DNA of 64,000 bases from Pedobacter miscanthi (GCF_003315595.1 NZ_QNQU01000012.1:1-64000), one strand, 5' to 3'; numbered from the stretch's first letter, positions 44,386 through 53,245 are shown. The notes: generated from the sequence alone by a model not told the origin. A program made the numbers and translations.

Positions 44386-44534
44386 ACATAATATTTACAG
44401 ATCGTCCCATCGGGACGATTCATCGGTAGCCAATTGTATAAATTGGCGTTGGTCGTTCCGTAGGAACGTTTGGTAATTTGCCGTTAAATATTTACCTGCC
44501 TGAAAATGCCATGTGCACAGAACCATTCATTTTC
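44315..44534. repeat. Cluster of short three-base-loop hairpins and a repeat end
   Basis: CGTTCC-TAT-GGAACG (44315-44329), ATCGTCCC-ATC-GGGACGAT (44401-44419), GCCAATT-GTATA-AATTGGC (44429-44447) and CGTTCC-GTA-GGAACG (44454-44468) follow each other. At 44515-44534 the sequence GCACAGAACCATTCATTTTC is the exact reverse complement of 38965-38984. The paired changes between hairpins suggest that the structure is kept. Confidence 0.75.
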
Positions 44535-44630
44535 TAAACCTAAAAGCCTTCATTTTTCAAATAATACCGTCAATTTTTGCCCGGTTAACCGGTAACGCAT
44601 TAAAACCCGTCCGAATTACCAAATATTTTA

Positions 44631-44638
44631 TACATTTG
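44631..44638 (+). promoter_or_regulatory. -7 box of the TPP riboswitch transcript
   Basis: TACATTTG matches TAnnTTTG perfectly and lies ten bases before the first conserved bases of the TPP aptamer, so the transcript would begin close to the 5' end of the aptamer. I see no clear TTG -33 element. Confidence 0.65.
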
Positions 44639-44647
44639 CCTCATCAT

Positions 44648-44812
44648 TAGGGGTGCCTTGTTTAAATAAACACAAAAACAGGCTGAGATCATACCCATTT
44701 TATAGGTGAAAGGTAGAAGGTAAAAGGCGGAAGGTAAAACCCTAAGCCCTAAACCTCAAAACCCTAAACCTTATAAATGCACCTGATCCGGGTAATGCCG
44801 GCGTAGGGATTG
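44648..44812 (+). promoter_or_regulatory. TPP riboswitch (thi box)
   Basis: The conserved parts are AGGGGTGCC at the start, GGCTGAGATCATACCC, and ACCTGATCCGGGTAATGCCGGCGTAGGGA cut here as ACCTGATCCGGGTAATGCCG with GCGTAGGGA. Between the two halves lies an unusually long insert of about 75 bases made of low-complexity AAGGTA/GGTAAA and CCCTAAACC repeats, which can pair with each other as an extended P3a arm. Downstream, GGGG-aag-CCCC with T5 (44838-44853) could be part of the expression platform. It controls the TonB receptor gene and marks that gene as thiamine-related. Confidence 0.9.
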
Positions 44813-44881
44813 GAGTTATGGAAGTTTAACTGAAATCGGGGAAGCCCCTTTTTCCGATGGGTTTAACTAAAAACAAAAACA

Positions 44882-47326
44882 TTGAAAAATTTACTTTTTG
44901 CAGCACTTGTTGCAATACTGCCTTTCTTCGTATCGGCACAGGTTTCGGTTACCGGAAAAATAACAGATCAAACGCAGCAAGCTCTTCCCGGCGCCACCAT
45001 TAAATTGAGAAATCAGAAAACGGCTGTGATGAGCGATGCGAACGGAAACTATACCATCACAAATCTATCGAACGGAAAATATACCCTGGTGGTAAGTTAT
45101 GTTGGTTATAAATCCGTAGAGAAGACGGTAGAAATCACGCAAAACACCACCTTGGATTTTAGCCTTTCGCCACAAAATTTCCTAGCGGATGAGGTAATCG
45201 TTCGCGCAACGCGTGCCACAGATAAATCGGCTACTACCTACAAAAATATCGGTAAGGAAGAAATTCAGCAGAATAACTTCGGACAGGACCTGCCATTTAT
45301 TCTGCAGAACACACCCGGTGTAGTGGTTAACTCTGATGCCGGTGCCGGTGTGGGCTATACTGGCATCCGTATCCGCGGGAGCGATAACAGCAGGATTAAC
45401 GTAACCGTTAACGGTATTCCGATCAACGATAGCGAAAGCCAGGGAACGTTTTACGTAAATATGCCCGATTTTGCCTCATCAGTTGATAACGTACAAATCC
45501 AGCGTGGGGTAGGTACCTCAACCAATGGCGCAGGTGCTTTTGGCGCAAGTTTAAACATCCAGACAACTGCCAGCGAAACGGAACCTTATGCAGAGGTAAA
45601 CAGCACTTATGGAAGTTTCAATACCTGGAAAAATACGGTAAAAGTAGGAACAGGTTTGATTAATAACCGTTTTAGTTTTGATGGCCGTTTATCGAGAATC
45701 AGTTCTGATGGTTATGTAGACCGTGGATCATCGCTGCTAAAATCGTATTTTTTATCAGGCGCTTACCATGGGAATAAAGATTTACTACGTGTAAATGTAT
45801 TCTCTGGAAATGAGAAAACCTACCAATCGTGGAATGGTATTCCGCAATCGCGTTTAGAAAATGATGTAGCCGGGATGAATGCCTATATCGACAGAAACGG
45901 ATTAAGTACCGAAGATGCGGCTAACCTTTTAAACTCGGGCAGGAGGTATAATAGCTTTCTGTACAATAATCAAACAGATAATTATACACAAAACCATTAT
46001 CAGTTAATTTATGCAAGGCAGTTTTCTGATCAGTTTTCTTTTAACGGAGCATTACATTATACTCAGGGACAAGGCTATTACGAAGAATACCGGGTGCAGG
46101 ATGAACTGAAAAATTATGGTTTAAATCCGGTTGTTATTCCTGGCGGTACTCCGGTTACCAGTACAGATCTTATTCGCCGCCGCTGGCTGGATAACGATTT
46201 TTATGGAGTTACCTATGCTTTTAACTATGTACCTGAAAAAAGCCTGAACTTTACTCTGGGCGGTGCCTATAATGAATATAAAGGAGCGCATTTTGGGCAG
46301 GTAATCTGGGCGCAATATGCATCGAACGGAGATATCGACAGGCATTATTATGATAACAATGGTTTTAAGACCGATTTTAACATTTACGGTAAGGTAAATT
46401 ATAGTCCGGTTGAGGCTTTGAGTTTATTTGCTGATTTACAGTACCGCCGCGTATATTATGATATTGCTGGAACAGAAAATAAGTTGAATTCTTTGGCCAT
46501 TAACCAAACCTTAAATTTCTTTAACCCGAAATTTGGTGCAACTTATTTTATCAATCCGCAGAGCAATTTATATGCTTCGTTTAGCGTGGCTAACAAAGAA
46601 CCTAACCGCGATGATTATACAGATGCAACAATAGGTGTTACCCCTAAACCGGAGCGCCTGAACGATGTAGAATTGGGCTACCGTTTTAAAAATGATCAGT
46701 TTAATATTGGCGCTAATGCTTACGGTATGTTCTACAAAAACCAATTGGTGGTAACCGGAAAAATAAATGATGTTGGTGGTAATTTCCGCCAGAATGTAGA
46801 CAAAAGTCATCGTATGGGTATTGAATTGGATGGTTCTTATACCATCAGCAAACAGTTTATCGTAAATGCCAATGCTGCGTTTAGTCGCAACAAAATCAAA
46901 AACTTTACCGAATATTATGATGATTACGATAACGGCGGACAGGTTGTAAATAATTATAATCTTACTGATATTTCGTTTTCTCCAAATACCGTGCTTTTTG
47001 GCGAACTGGTTTATAAACCTGTTAGTGGATTTGCTATTGCTTTACAGAGCAAATATGTTAGCAAACAATATTTAGACAATACGCAAAATAACGACCGGAC
47101 CATTAATGGTTACTGGGTAAATAACGCACGTTTAGGTTACGATTTTAAATTTGCGGGCGTTAAAAATGTAAACATCGGCTTATTGGTAAACAATATTTTA
47201 GATAAGAAATACGAAAGCAATGGTTATACCTACGGCTATCTTTTAGGTGGAAGTAGGATAACTGAAAACTTTTTCTATCCACAGGCCGGAACTAACTTTT
47301 TGCTGAGTCTGAACGTTAAGTTTTAA
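44882..47326 (+). CDS. TonB-dependent receptor, probably for thiamine or a precursor
   Basis: The 814-residue outer-membrane protein has a signal peptide (cut near VSAQ), a carboxypeptidase-regulatory-like domain (about residues 22-105), a plug domain (NNFGQDLPFILQNTPGVVV to NGAGAFGASLNIQT) and a beta-barrel ending in LLSLNVKF. Because a TPP riboswitch precedes it, I infer uptake of thiamine or its phosphates or precursors. It begins with TTG, since the signal peptide starts directly there and no nearby ATG fits. A strong hairpin terminator follows, so the ThiE-like gene downstream may be expressed separately. Confidence 0.9.
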   Translation: MKNLLFAALVAILPFFVSAQVSVTGKITDQTQQALPGATIKLRNQKTAVMSDANGNYTITNLSNGKYTLVVSYVGYKSVEKTVEITQNTTLDFSLSPQNFLADEVIVRATRATDKSATTYKNIGKEEIQQNNFGQDLPFILQNTPGVVVNSDAGAGVGYTGIRIRGSDNSRINVTVNGIPINDSESQGTFYVNMPDFASSVDNVQIQRGVGTSTNGAGAFGASLNIQTTASETEPYAEVNSTYGSFNTWKNTVKVGTGLINNRFSFDGRLSRISSDGYVDRGSSLLKSYFLSGAYHGNKDLLRVNVFSGNEKTYQSWNGIPQSRLENDVAGMNAYIDRNGLSTEDAANLLNSGRRYNSFLYNNQTDNYTQNHYQLIYARQFSDQFSFNGALHYTQGQGYYEEYRVQDELKNYGLNPVVIPGGTPVTSTDLIRRRWLDNDFYGVTYAFNYVPEKSLNFTLGGAYNEYKGAHFGQVIWAQYASNGDIDRHYYDNNGFKTDFNIYGKVNYSPVEALSLFADLQYRRVYYDIAGTENKLNSLAINQTLNFFNPKFGATYFINPQSNLYASFSVANKEPNRDDYTDATIGVTPKPERLNDVELGYRFKNDQFNIGANAYGMFYKNQLVVTGKINDVGGNFRQNVDKSHRMGIELDGSYTISKQFIVNANAAFSRNKIKNFTEYYDDYDNGGQVVNNYNLTDISFSPNTVLFGELVYKPVSGFAIALQSKYVSKQYLDNTQNNDRTINGYWVNNARLGYDFKFAGVKNVNIGLLVNNILDKKYESNGYTYGYLLGGSRITENFFYPQAGTNFLLSLNVKF

Positions 47327-47378
47327 TAAAGACCAAAGCTAAAAGCAGAAAGACTAAAGCAGAAAGTTAAAAATCATT

Positions 47379-47415
47379 AAAATCGCCATTGGAAACAAAC
47401 CCCAATGGCGATTTT
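47379..47415 (+). terminator. Intrinsic terminator after the TonB receptor
   Basis: AAAATCGCCATTGG and CCAATGGCGATTTT form a perfect 14-bp stem with an AT-rich loop, about 50 bases after the stop codon. The right arm ends in TTTTG, so termination is likely. The 3' half and following sequence are duplicated 88 bases downstream. Confidence 0.85.
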
Positions 47416-47556
47416 GTTTATCTTGCCACGCTGATCTTAAAATCCTTTAATCTTACTAATCCTGATCCAGAACAAATTCAGGGTACGCTTACGATGGCGA
47501 TTTTGTTATCTTGCCACGCTGATCTTAAAATCCTTTAATCTCACAAATCCTGATCC
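47404..47556. repeat. Direct repeat of about 64 bp before the ThiE-like gene
   Basis: The block starting ATGGCGATTTTG and ending CCTGATCC occurs at about 47405-47468 and again at 47493-47556, directly before the ThiE-like start codon. The copies differ at a few positions. The first includes the right arm of the terminator, and the second keeps that arm without its partner, so the copy arose after the terminator was present. Confidence 0.8.
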
Positions 47557-47557
47557 C

Positions 47558-48202
47558 ATGAAGTACATAGAAAAATTTCAGTACATCACACACGATATTC
47601 CAAATTTAAGCCATTTAGAGCAGGCACAACTGGCTTGCGAGGCAGGTGCAAAATGGATCCAGTACCGTTGTTTGAGCAAAACAGATGAACAACTCCTGCA
47701 GGATATTAATGCCATTGCCGAAATCTGCGATGATTGGGGTACCACTTTAATTGTTACCAATCATGTGCATTTAAACGGAAAAGCCGATATCCAGGGTTTT
47801 CATATCGAAGATATGGAAGCTGATTTTATCGCACTTCGTAAATTGGTTGGTAATGATATTACCTTGGGTGGCTCGGCAAATACACTTGAAAATTTAATCA
47901 GGCTTGCAAAAGAGGGGGCAGATTATGCAGGTTTTGGTCCCTATGCCGAAACTGAAACCAAACCTAACGATTATTTAGCATTGGGCCTCAAAGGTTACCA
48001 GCAGGCGGTTAGTGAATTGCATGAAAAAAGTATAAACCTTCCGGTATTGGCGGTAGGCGGCATAAAAATTTATGATGTGGAAGCTTTAATGCAAACGGGC
48101 ATGTACGGAATAGCGGTTTCGGGAGCCATAAATTTTGCTGACGATTTTATAGAAGCCTATCAGGATTTTTACACATCTGTTAAAGAAAGTGCTGTTAATT
48201 AA
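47558..48202 (+). CDS. ThiE/TenI-like thiamine phosphate synthase family protein, atypical
   Basis: The 214-residue TIM-barrel protein resembles thiamine phosphate synthase. GPYAETETK near residue 130 is the phosphate-binding motif, LGGSANT matches the glycine-serine step, and WIQYR takes the place of VQLRxK. In the usual INDR...GVHLGQED segment it reads VTNHVHL...FHIEDME, so the aspartate that helps bind Mg-pyrophosphate seems to be missing. It may be a TenI-like or altered ThiE. It lies between the riboswitch-controlled receptor and a membrane protein. Full ThiE activity is uncertain. Confidence 0.72.
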   Translation: MKYIEKFQYITHDIPNLSHLEQAQLACEAGAKWIQYRCLSKTDEQLLQDINAIAEICDDWGTTLIVTNHVHLNGKADIQGFHIEDMEADFIALRKLVGNDITLGGSANTLENLIRLAKEGADYAGFGPYAETETKPNDYLALGLKGYQQAVSELHEKSINLPVLAVGGIKIYDVEALMQTGMYGIAVSGAINFADDFIEAYQDFYTSVKESAVN

Positions 48203-48261
48203 CATTTTATAATTTGAAGCCTGTTGGATAATTTTTAGTTTTGGGTTAAACCCCATCTAAT

Positions 48262-49554
48262 ATGTCAGAAAACGCTCTTCAAACCAATACACCTTGGAAT
48301 ATTTATAAAAAAGTATCCTTCAGGTTTTTCTTTATCCTGCTGCCTCTTTTTATCATCCTCAACAACAACGGGGCTTTCACTTTCCTGTCGGTCATACTAC
48401 AGCTGCCTGGTAAAGTATTGCACAATTTCATTCCATGGTTTTCTAAACATATTATCCACTACAATTACGATTTTACCATCTATACCAATGGCAGTGGCGA
48501 TACCTCTTACGATTGGGTACTGTTACTTTTTATATTCTTTGTTTCGGTAATTGGCTGCATCATCTGGTCGGTTTTAGATCGTAAACGCAAAAGCTACAAC
48601 GCGGCTTATTATTGGCTGGTGGTATTAGTAAGGTTTTATCTGGCCTTTACCCTGATATTGTACGGCTTAATAAAAGTAATCAAACTCCAATTCCCTGATC
48701 CGTCGCTAACCAGACTGTTACAGCCTTTTGGTGATGCATCGCCAATGGGCCTCGCCTGGACTTTTCTCGGTTTTTCGAAAGGTTACAATGTTTTTATGGG
48801 CATTGTAGAAGTTTCGGCGGTTTTGCTTTTATTCCGTAGAACGGTGGTTGTGGGTGCATTTCTTTCGCTGGCAGCAACTGCACACGTAATGTCTATGAAT
48901 TATTTTTTCGATGTTCCGGTAAAGTTACTCTCTACCGCATTGGTGGTAATGAGTCTTTTTATTTTGGCTCCCCATTTTGTTAAATTATACCGTTTCTTTA
49001 TTAAATACGAAAACCAGCAGCTCGAAAAAATGTACCGCCCAACATTTAAAAAACGATGGATTTACATTTCGGCTTATAGCTTAAAATACCTTTACATTAC
49101 TGCTTCTATTGGTTCCTTATTGTATGCGTTCATCCAGCAAACAAAAGTTTATGGCAGTGCGGCTCCAAAACCATTTTTATACGGTATTTACAATGTAGAA
49201 AGCATGAAACTTAAAGGCGCAGTACTACCACCATTAACTACCGATAGTATCCGCTGGAAACAGATGATTATCAGTTACGAAGGCTATGCAAAGGTTAAAA
49301 AAATGAATGATAGTACTGTCAATTTCACTACCGTTTTTAACCAGAAAAAGAAAGAACTGGTGTTAAAATCAACCGCCAGAGATTCATTGAAATATGTGTT
49401 AAATTATAACATTGTTGGTAAAGATAAACTCATCATTTCTGGTTTGAGAGACCAAGATTCAGTATCGGTAAGCTTTAAAAAGAAAGACCTGAAAGATTTC
49501 AGGCTCATTAACAGGGGCTTTCACTGGGTAAGCGAATACCCTTACAACCGCTAA
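48262..49554 (+). CDS. DoxX-like integral membrane protein with C-terminal soluble domain
   Basis: The 430-residue protein has about seven hydrophobic segments in residues 20-290 and a beta-rich C-terminal domain of about 120 residues (MIISYEGYAKVKKMNDSTVNF onwards), probably outside the inner membrane. The central part, with LVRFYLAFTLILYGLIKVIKLQFP, resembles DoxX-type membrane proteins. No specific role is known. It sits between the ThiE-like and thiamine-pyrophosphokinase-like genes, which may indicate a link to thiamine, but it could be a chance neighbour. The spacing of 59 bases from the gene before allows co-transcription. Confidence 0.68.
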   Translation: MSENALQTNTPWNIYKKVSFRFFFILLPLFIILNNNGAFTFLSVILQLPGKVLHNFIPWFSKHIIHYNYDFTIYTNGSGDTSYDWVLLLFIFFVSVIGCIIWSVLDRKRKSYNAAYYWLVVLVRFYLAFTLILYGLIKVIKLQFPDPSLTRLLQPFGDASPMGLAWTFLGFSKGYNVFMGIVEVSAVLLLFRRTVVVGAFLSLAATAHVMSMNYFFDVPVKLLSTALVVMSLFILAPHFVKLYRFFIKYENQQLEKMYRPTFKKRWIYISAYSLKYLYITASIGSLLYAFIQQTKVYGSAAPKPFLYGIYNVESMKLKGAVLPPLTTDSIRWKQMIISYEGYAKVKKMNDSTVNFTTVFNQKKKELVLKSTARDSLKYVLNYNIVGKDKLIISGLRDQDSVSVSFKKKDLKDFRLINRGFHWVSEYPYNR

Positions 49555-49617
49555 TCATTTTACCCCGAGCTGATTCTTGATGTATGCTACTTAATACGAA
49601 ATTTCTATATTCGCAGT

Positions 49618-50178
49618 ATGTCTTCACACCATATTGTAAAAGAAAAACAAGAGCCTGCTTTATTTATAGAGGAGCTTGGAAATTTTAACGAAGAGTTATT
49701 AGGTCAGCTGTTAGAATGGAGCCCAACCTTATTGGTTAACGCGGAAAATTATGATAAAATATTTTCTATCGGTTTAAAGGTTGATGTTTTGGTTAACGGC
49801 AACGGCCAGGAAGTACAGGAAGACACTAAAATAATTCAGGGGCCTGTTGATGCTTTGATGGTAGCCATTAATTACCTGTACGAGGAAAAATATCCTGCAG
49901 TAAATGTAATTACACGCAAATTCGATTTAGAAAAATATGCAGGCTTTGAAGATAAAATCAATTTGGTTGTTTTTACCGAAAGGGCAAAACATTATCCGAT
50001 TAAATCGGGATTTTCGGTTTGGAAACCGGCAGGAAGCGAGTTTTGGATCCACGGCAACCGCTACCTAGAAGTAACCAATCTGATGCAGGACGAAGACGAA
50101 ATTTTTAAAGTGGTTAATGATGGTTTTGTAGAATTCACTTTTTCAGGACAACCCATTTTTATTAGCGAGCCGATATGA
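49618..50178 (+). CDS. Thiamine pyrophosphokinase-like protein without catalytic aspartates
   Basis: The 186-residue protein starts MSSHHIV and has ELLGQLLEWSP, which I recall from Bacteroidota thiamine pyrophosphokinases. At the place where those enzymes have GDFD, the metal and ATP site, this protein reads NGNG (VDVLVNGNGQ). The second half is also different and shorter than in TPK enzymes. I infer a paralogue that lost catalysis and may bind a ligand or partner. A TATATTCG -7-like box ends five bases before the ATG. The stop codon overlaps the next gene by 4 bases. The family link is from memory and needs an alignment. Confidence 0.5.
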   Translation: MSSHHIVKEKQEPALFIEELGNFNEELLGQLLEWSPTLLVNAENYDKIFSIGLKVDVLVNGNGQEVQEDTKIIQGPVDALMVAINYLYEEKYPAVNVITRKFDLEKYAGFEDKINLVVFTERAKHYPIKSGFSVWKPAGSEFWIHGNRYLEVTNLMQDEDEIFKVVNDGFVEFTFSGQPIFISEPI

Positions 50179-50668
50179 TTACCCTTAGAAAAGCAAAAGA
50201 AGAAGATTTAGAAATTATCAGGGATATTGCAGCAGCAACATGGCCGTCAACCTACCTGGATATTATCGGACAGGCGCAGATTGATTATATGTTGGATAAA
50301 ATGTACAACAAAGGCGAACTGTTGAGACAATTGATGGAAGGGCATATTTTCCTCATCGCCGAAGAAGGCGAAAATCAATTCGGTTTTGCGGGTTATTCCA
50401 TTATAGGGCATGAAGAGCGGATTTATAAACTGCATAGCTTTACGTATTGCCATCGGCACATGGAAAGGGTGTAGGTAAAATCCTGATCAACGAGGTATTT
50501 AACCAGGTAAAAGATGCAGGTGCAAGTGCCTTACAACTTAACGTAAATAAACATAATAAAGCCAAAGATTTTTACCTGAAAGGGGGATTTACCATTAAAG
50601 AATCGGTAAAACTTGATATTGGTGAAGGTTTTTTTATGGATGATTATGTGATGGAGTATAAGTTTTAA
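50175..50668 (+). pseudogene. GNAT family N-acetyltransferase, broken by a one-base frameshift
   Basis: The first 89 codons (MITLRKAKEEDLEIIRDIAAAT to HEERIYKLHSF) match the N-terminal GNAT half. The acetyl-CoA binding half (HGKGVGKILI, with the Q/R-x-x-G-x-G pattern) continues in another frame from about 50447. Adding one T to the TTT at 50439-50441 joins both halves into a normal protein of about 164 residues with the expected FYVLPSAHGKGVG junction. It may be a real mutation or a base-calling error in the T-run. The ATG overlaps the stop of the TPK-like gene. Confidence 0.85.
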
Positions 50669-50684
50669 TCCTTTTCACATTAAC

Positions 50685-50790
50685 GTCATTTCGAGCAGAG
50701 TGCAGCGAAGTAGAGAACCACGCAGTGAAGCGAAGCTAAATCTATCTCGGGATAGATCTCTCCGCTCCACTGCGTTTCGGTCGAGATGAC
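50685..50790. repeat. Palindromic repeat (GTCATTTCGAGC...GTCGAGATGAC family)
   Basis: The outer arms GTCATTTCGAGC and GGTCGAGATGAC pair imperfectly, and the inner ATCTATCTCGGGATAGATCT forms a further hairpin. It fills the gap between two convergent genes and may act as a bidirectional terminator. A T-run follows on the plus strand. Confidence 0.75.
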
Positions 50791-50803
50791 AACTTTTTTA
50801 TTC

Positions 50804-53245
50804 CTAATTCTTCATCCTTCCCTGTTCTGCTTCTGTACCGGTTGAACGGCGACGGGCTGGTTTAATCTCGTTTTTACCAAAACGGTAAGTGAAACTCATC
50901 CGTCCAATCTGCGTTTCATTTTTCTGGTGCACATCATAGGTCAGGCCTGGTAATGCGCTTGATAAATTATTTTCAGACATATTGAATATATCAGATAGCG
51001 CAAGTTTTAAACTTGCTTTTTTATTAAATAACGATTTGCTTAATCCTGCATCAACATAATAACGTGCTTTTAAACTTAAAGTACCGTAATCGAGCGGCGA
51101 TTCGTAGCTTCCATTTAGCTCTGCCGTAAAACCGTTAACAATGGTAAAGGTTTGCTGTGATTTAAATTGGAAAGATGTTTTTCCTGTTTTTAAAGCACTT
51201 CCAGCTAAATCGGGTGCTTCAAAACTCAGGTAAAATACATTTAAATTGTTGTTGGTTTGCCACCACTTCGTAATCTGAACGGGCACATTTAAATTGGCAT
51301 TATAGCTGATGTTTCTTGCAATATTGGCATTGGTTTGGTACAGCGCTTTATTCGCCGCATCTGGTAAAATCACTTCGGCAATTACATCATTTACCCTGCT
51401 GTATCCGACAGATAACATATATTTCTGCAATAAGGTATAGCTGAGTTCAAAATTATGCGTGTATTGCGGATTTAAAAAAGGATTTCCTTTACTGTAGGTA
51501 TATTGATCGAGATAATAAATAAAAGGATTTAAAGCATCATAACTCGGGCGGTCGATCCTTCTGCTATAAGAAAAGCCCAACTGATTATTTTTTGAAAGCG
51601 TTTGCTGAACAAACAATGTAGGGAAGAAATCCCAGTAACTACGCTCCACAACGGTATTCGTGGTGATTAAATTCCCTTTCGAGTTGGTTTGTTCCATCCT
51701 TAAACCAATCTGTACACTCGTATTTTTAAACTGCTTGTTTAAATTGGTATAAGCTGCATTTACATTTTCATCGTAAATAAACTGGTTGCTTCGACGTACA
51801 TCGTTCTGCCAGTTATTACTCACAAATTCTTCGGCCTGTAAATCATTATCGGTTTTAACCCAACTGCTTTTAACACCTGCCTCCAACTTAACCGTTTTGC
51901 TTAACGAAACATTATAATCAACTTTAAAGGCTTTAATATCTATAATGGACGGGGTATTGTTCCGGGTAAAAATCGTAGGACGGATCCTGTCTCCATTAGG
52001 AAACAGGTAATCATTATCATATTTTGAGCCATCGTTACCATTATATCTCGAATAATCTACATCGGCAGAAATTTCCGAACCTGCCGTATCCAGAACCGAT
52101 TTATAGTTAAGGTTGTAAGAAAGGCTATTATATTTGTTGTTCTGCAAGGTATTGGTAATCAAAACCGTATCTACTTTTTGAAAAGACGGACCAATTAGTG
52201 TGTTGTTTATCGAAGCCTCTGTTCCATGGTTAAAATAGCCGTTTACCAATACCCCAATGGTATTTTTCTTATCGATAAAATAATCTAATCCGGCCTTAAA
52301 ATTGTTATTCTGCTGTTTCCTGTGGCTTGTACCCACCTGCATAAAGTATGTATCGGGCGTACCCTTCGAAATCCTGTCAATGGCAATCAGGTTGTCGCGT
52401 TCATTTCGGCCATAATTGTAGTTACCAAAAAGATTCAGTTTTTGCGTTCTGTGGTTAAGGTTTAAACCGGTATTTCCCCTAAAATTTTTACCATATCCGG
52501 CTGTACCGGTTAAACTGCCGTTGGTACCTCCATTTTTGCTTTTCTTGGTTTTAATATTGATAATCCCTGAGTTACCCGAAGCATCATATTTAGATGAAGG
52601 ATTGGTAATCAGCTCAATACTTTCGATCTCTGTACTTTGCATATTGCGAAGCAGATTGGCTACATCTGCACTGCTCATATAAGTTTGTTTACCATCCAGC
52701 TGGATCAGCACGCCCTGTTTGCCCATCATCGAAATTTTATCGTTCTGATCTACTGTTACACCCGGAGCCTTTTGCAAAACCTCCAGCGCCGTAGAACCGG
52801 TCATGATTGAACTGTTAGAAACGTTCATCACCACCTTATCCATTTTCCTTTCTATCAACGGTTTGGTTACTGCTACATTTACTTCACTTAAGTTTTGGGC
52901 AGTTGCAACAAGCTGTGCCGTTCCAAAATCTACCTTTTGGTTATCTTCCGTTAGAACGATGGTTTTACTTTTCAGGGTTTTGTAACCCATGTTGCTGGCT
53001 TTGTAAAAATAGCTTCCTTTATTAGCTACATTAAAGGCAAAGGTTCCGCTAGGATCGGTAAATGCAGTTTTAACTACGCTCGAATCGGAAGCTTTAAACA
53101 GTACAACTGTAACATAATCTGCAGGTTTTTTATTTTCATCTAAAATTATCCCGCTGATATTAGCTTTGGGATTTGTTTGTGCAAAACCCGCTGTAATAGT
53201 CAAAAACAGCGTTAATGTTAACGATATGGTGTAAAATATTTTCAT
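50804..53245 (-). CDS. Outer-membrane beta-barrel family protein (TonB receptor-like)
   Basis: The 813-residue protein has a signal peptide (cut near GFAQ), a carboxypeptidase-regulatory-like domain (about residues 28-110), a plug-like domain (MTGSTALEVLQKAPGVTVDQ and SIELITNPSSKYDASG) and a long beta-barrel of the outer-membrane beta-barrel family common in Bacteroidota. The barrel ends GRMSFTYRFG, and a basic tail of about 25 residues follows, which is odd for a barrel that should end in an aromatic residue. The ligand is unknown. The gene stands alone, with no SusD partner. Confidence 0.87.
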   Translation of the reverse strand: MKIFYTISLTLTLFLTITAGFAQTNPKANISGIILDENKKPADYVTVVLFKASDSSVVKTAFTDPSGTFAFNVANKGSYFYKASNMGYKTLKSKTIVLTEDNQKVDFGTAQLVATAQNLSEVNVAVTKPLIERKMDKVVMNVSNSSIMTGSTALEVLQKAPGVTVDQNDKISMMGKQGVLIQLDGKQTYMSSADVANLLRNMQSTEIESIELITNPSSKYDASGNSGIINIKTKKSKNGGTNGSLTGTAGYGKNFRGNTGLNLNHRTQKLNLFGNYNYGRNERDNLIAIDRISKGTPDTYFMQVGTSHRKQQNNNFKAGLDYFIDKKNTIGVLVNGYFNHGTEASINNTLIGPSFQKVDTVLITNTLQNNKYNSLSYNLNYKSVLDTAGSEISADVDYSRYNGNDGSKYDNDYLFPNGDRIRPTIFTRNNTPSIIDIKAFKVDYNVSLSKTVKLEAGVKSSWVKTDNDLQAEEFVSNNWQNDVRRSNQFIYDENVNAAYTNLNKQFKNTSVQIGLRMEQTNSKGNLITTNTVVERSYWDFFPTLFVQQTLSKNNQLGFSYSRRIDRPSYDALNPFIYYLDQYTYSKGNPFLNPQYTHNFELSYTLLQKYMLSVGYSRVNDVIAEVILPDAANKALYQTNANIARNISYNANLNVPVQITKWWQTNNNLNVFYLSFEAPDLAGSALKTGKTSFQFKSQQTFTIVNGFTAELNGSYESPLDYGTLSLKARYYVDAGLSKSLFNKKASLKLALSDIFNMSENNLSSALPGLTYDVHQKNETQIGRMSFTYRFGKNEIKPARRRSTGTEAEQGRMKN

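Noticed and set aside
43582-44534. Insertion sequence remnant
   Set aside because: No transposase fragment, target-site duplication or full terminal inverted repeats are visible. Local repeat expansion explains the pattern better.
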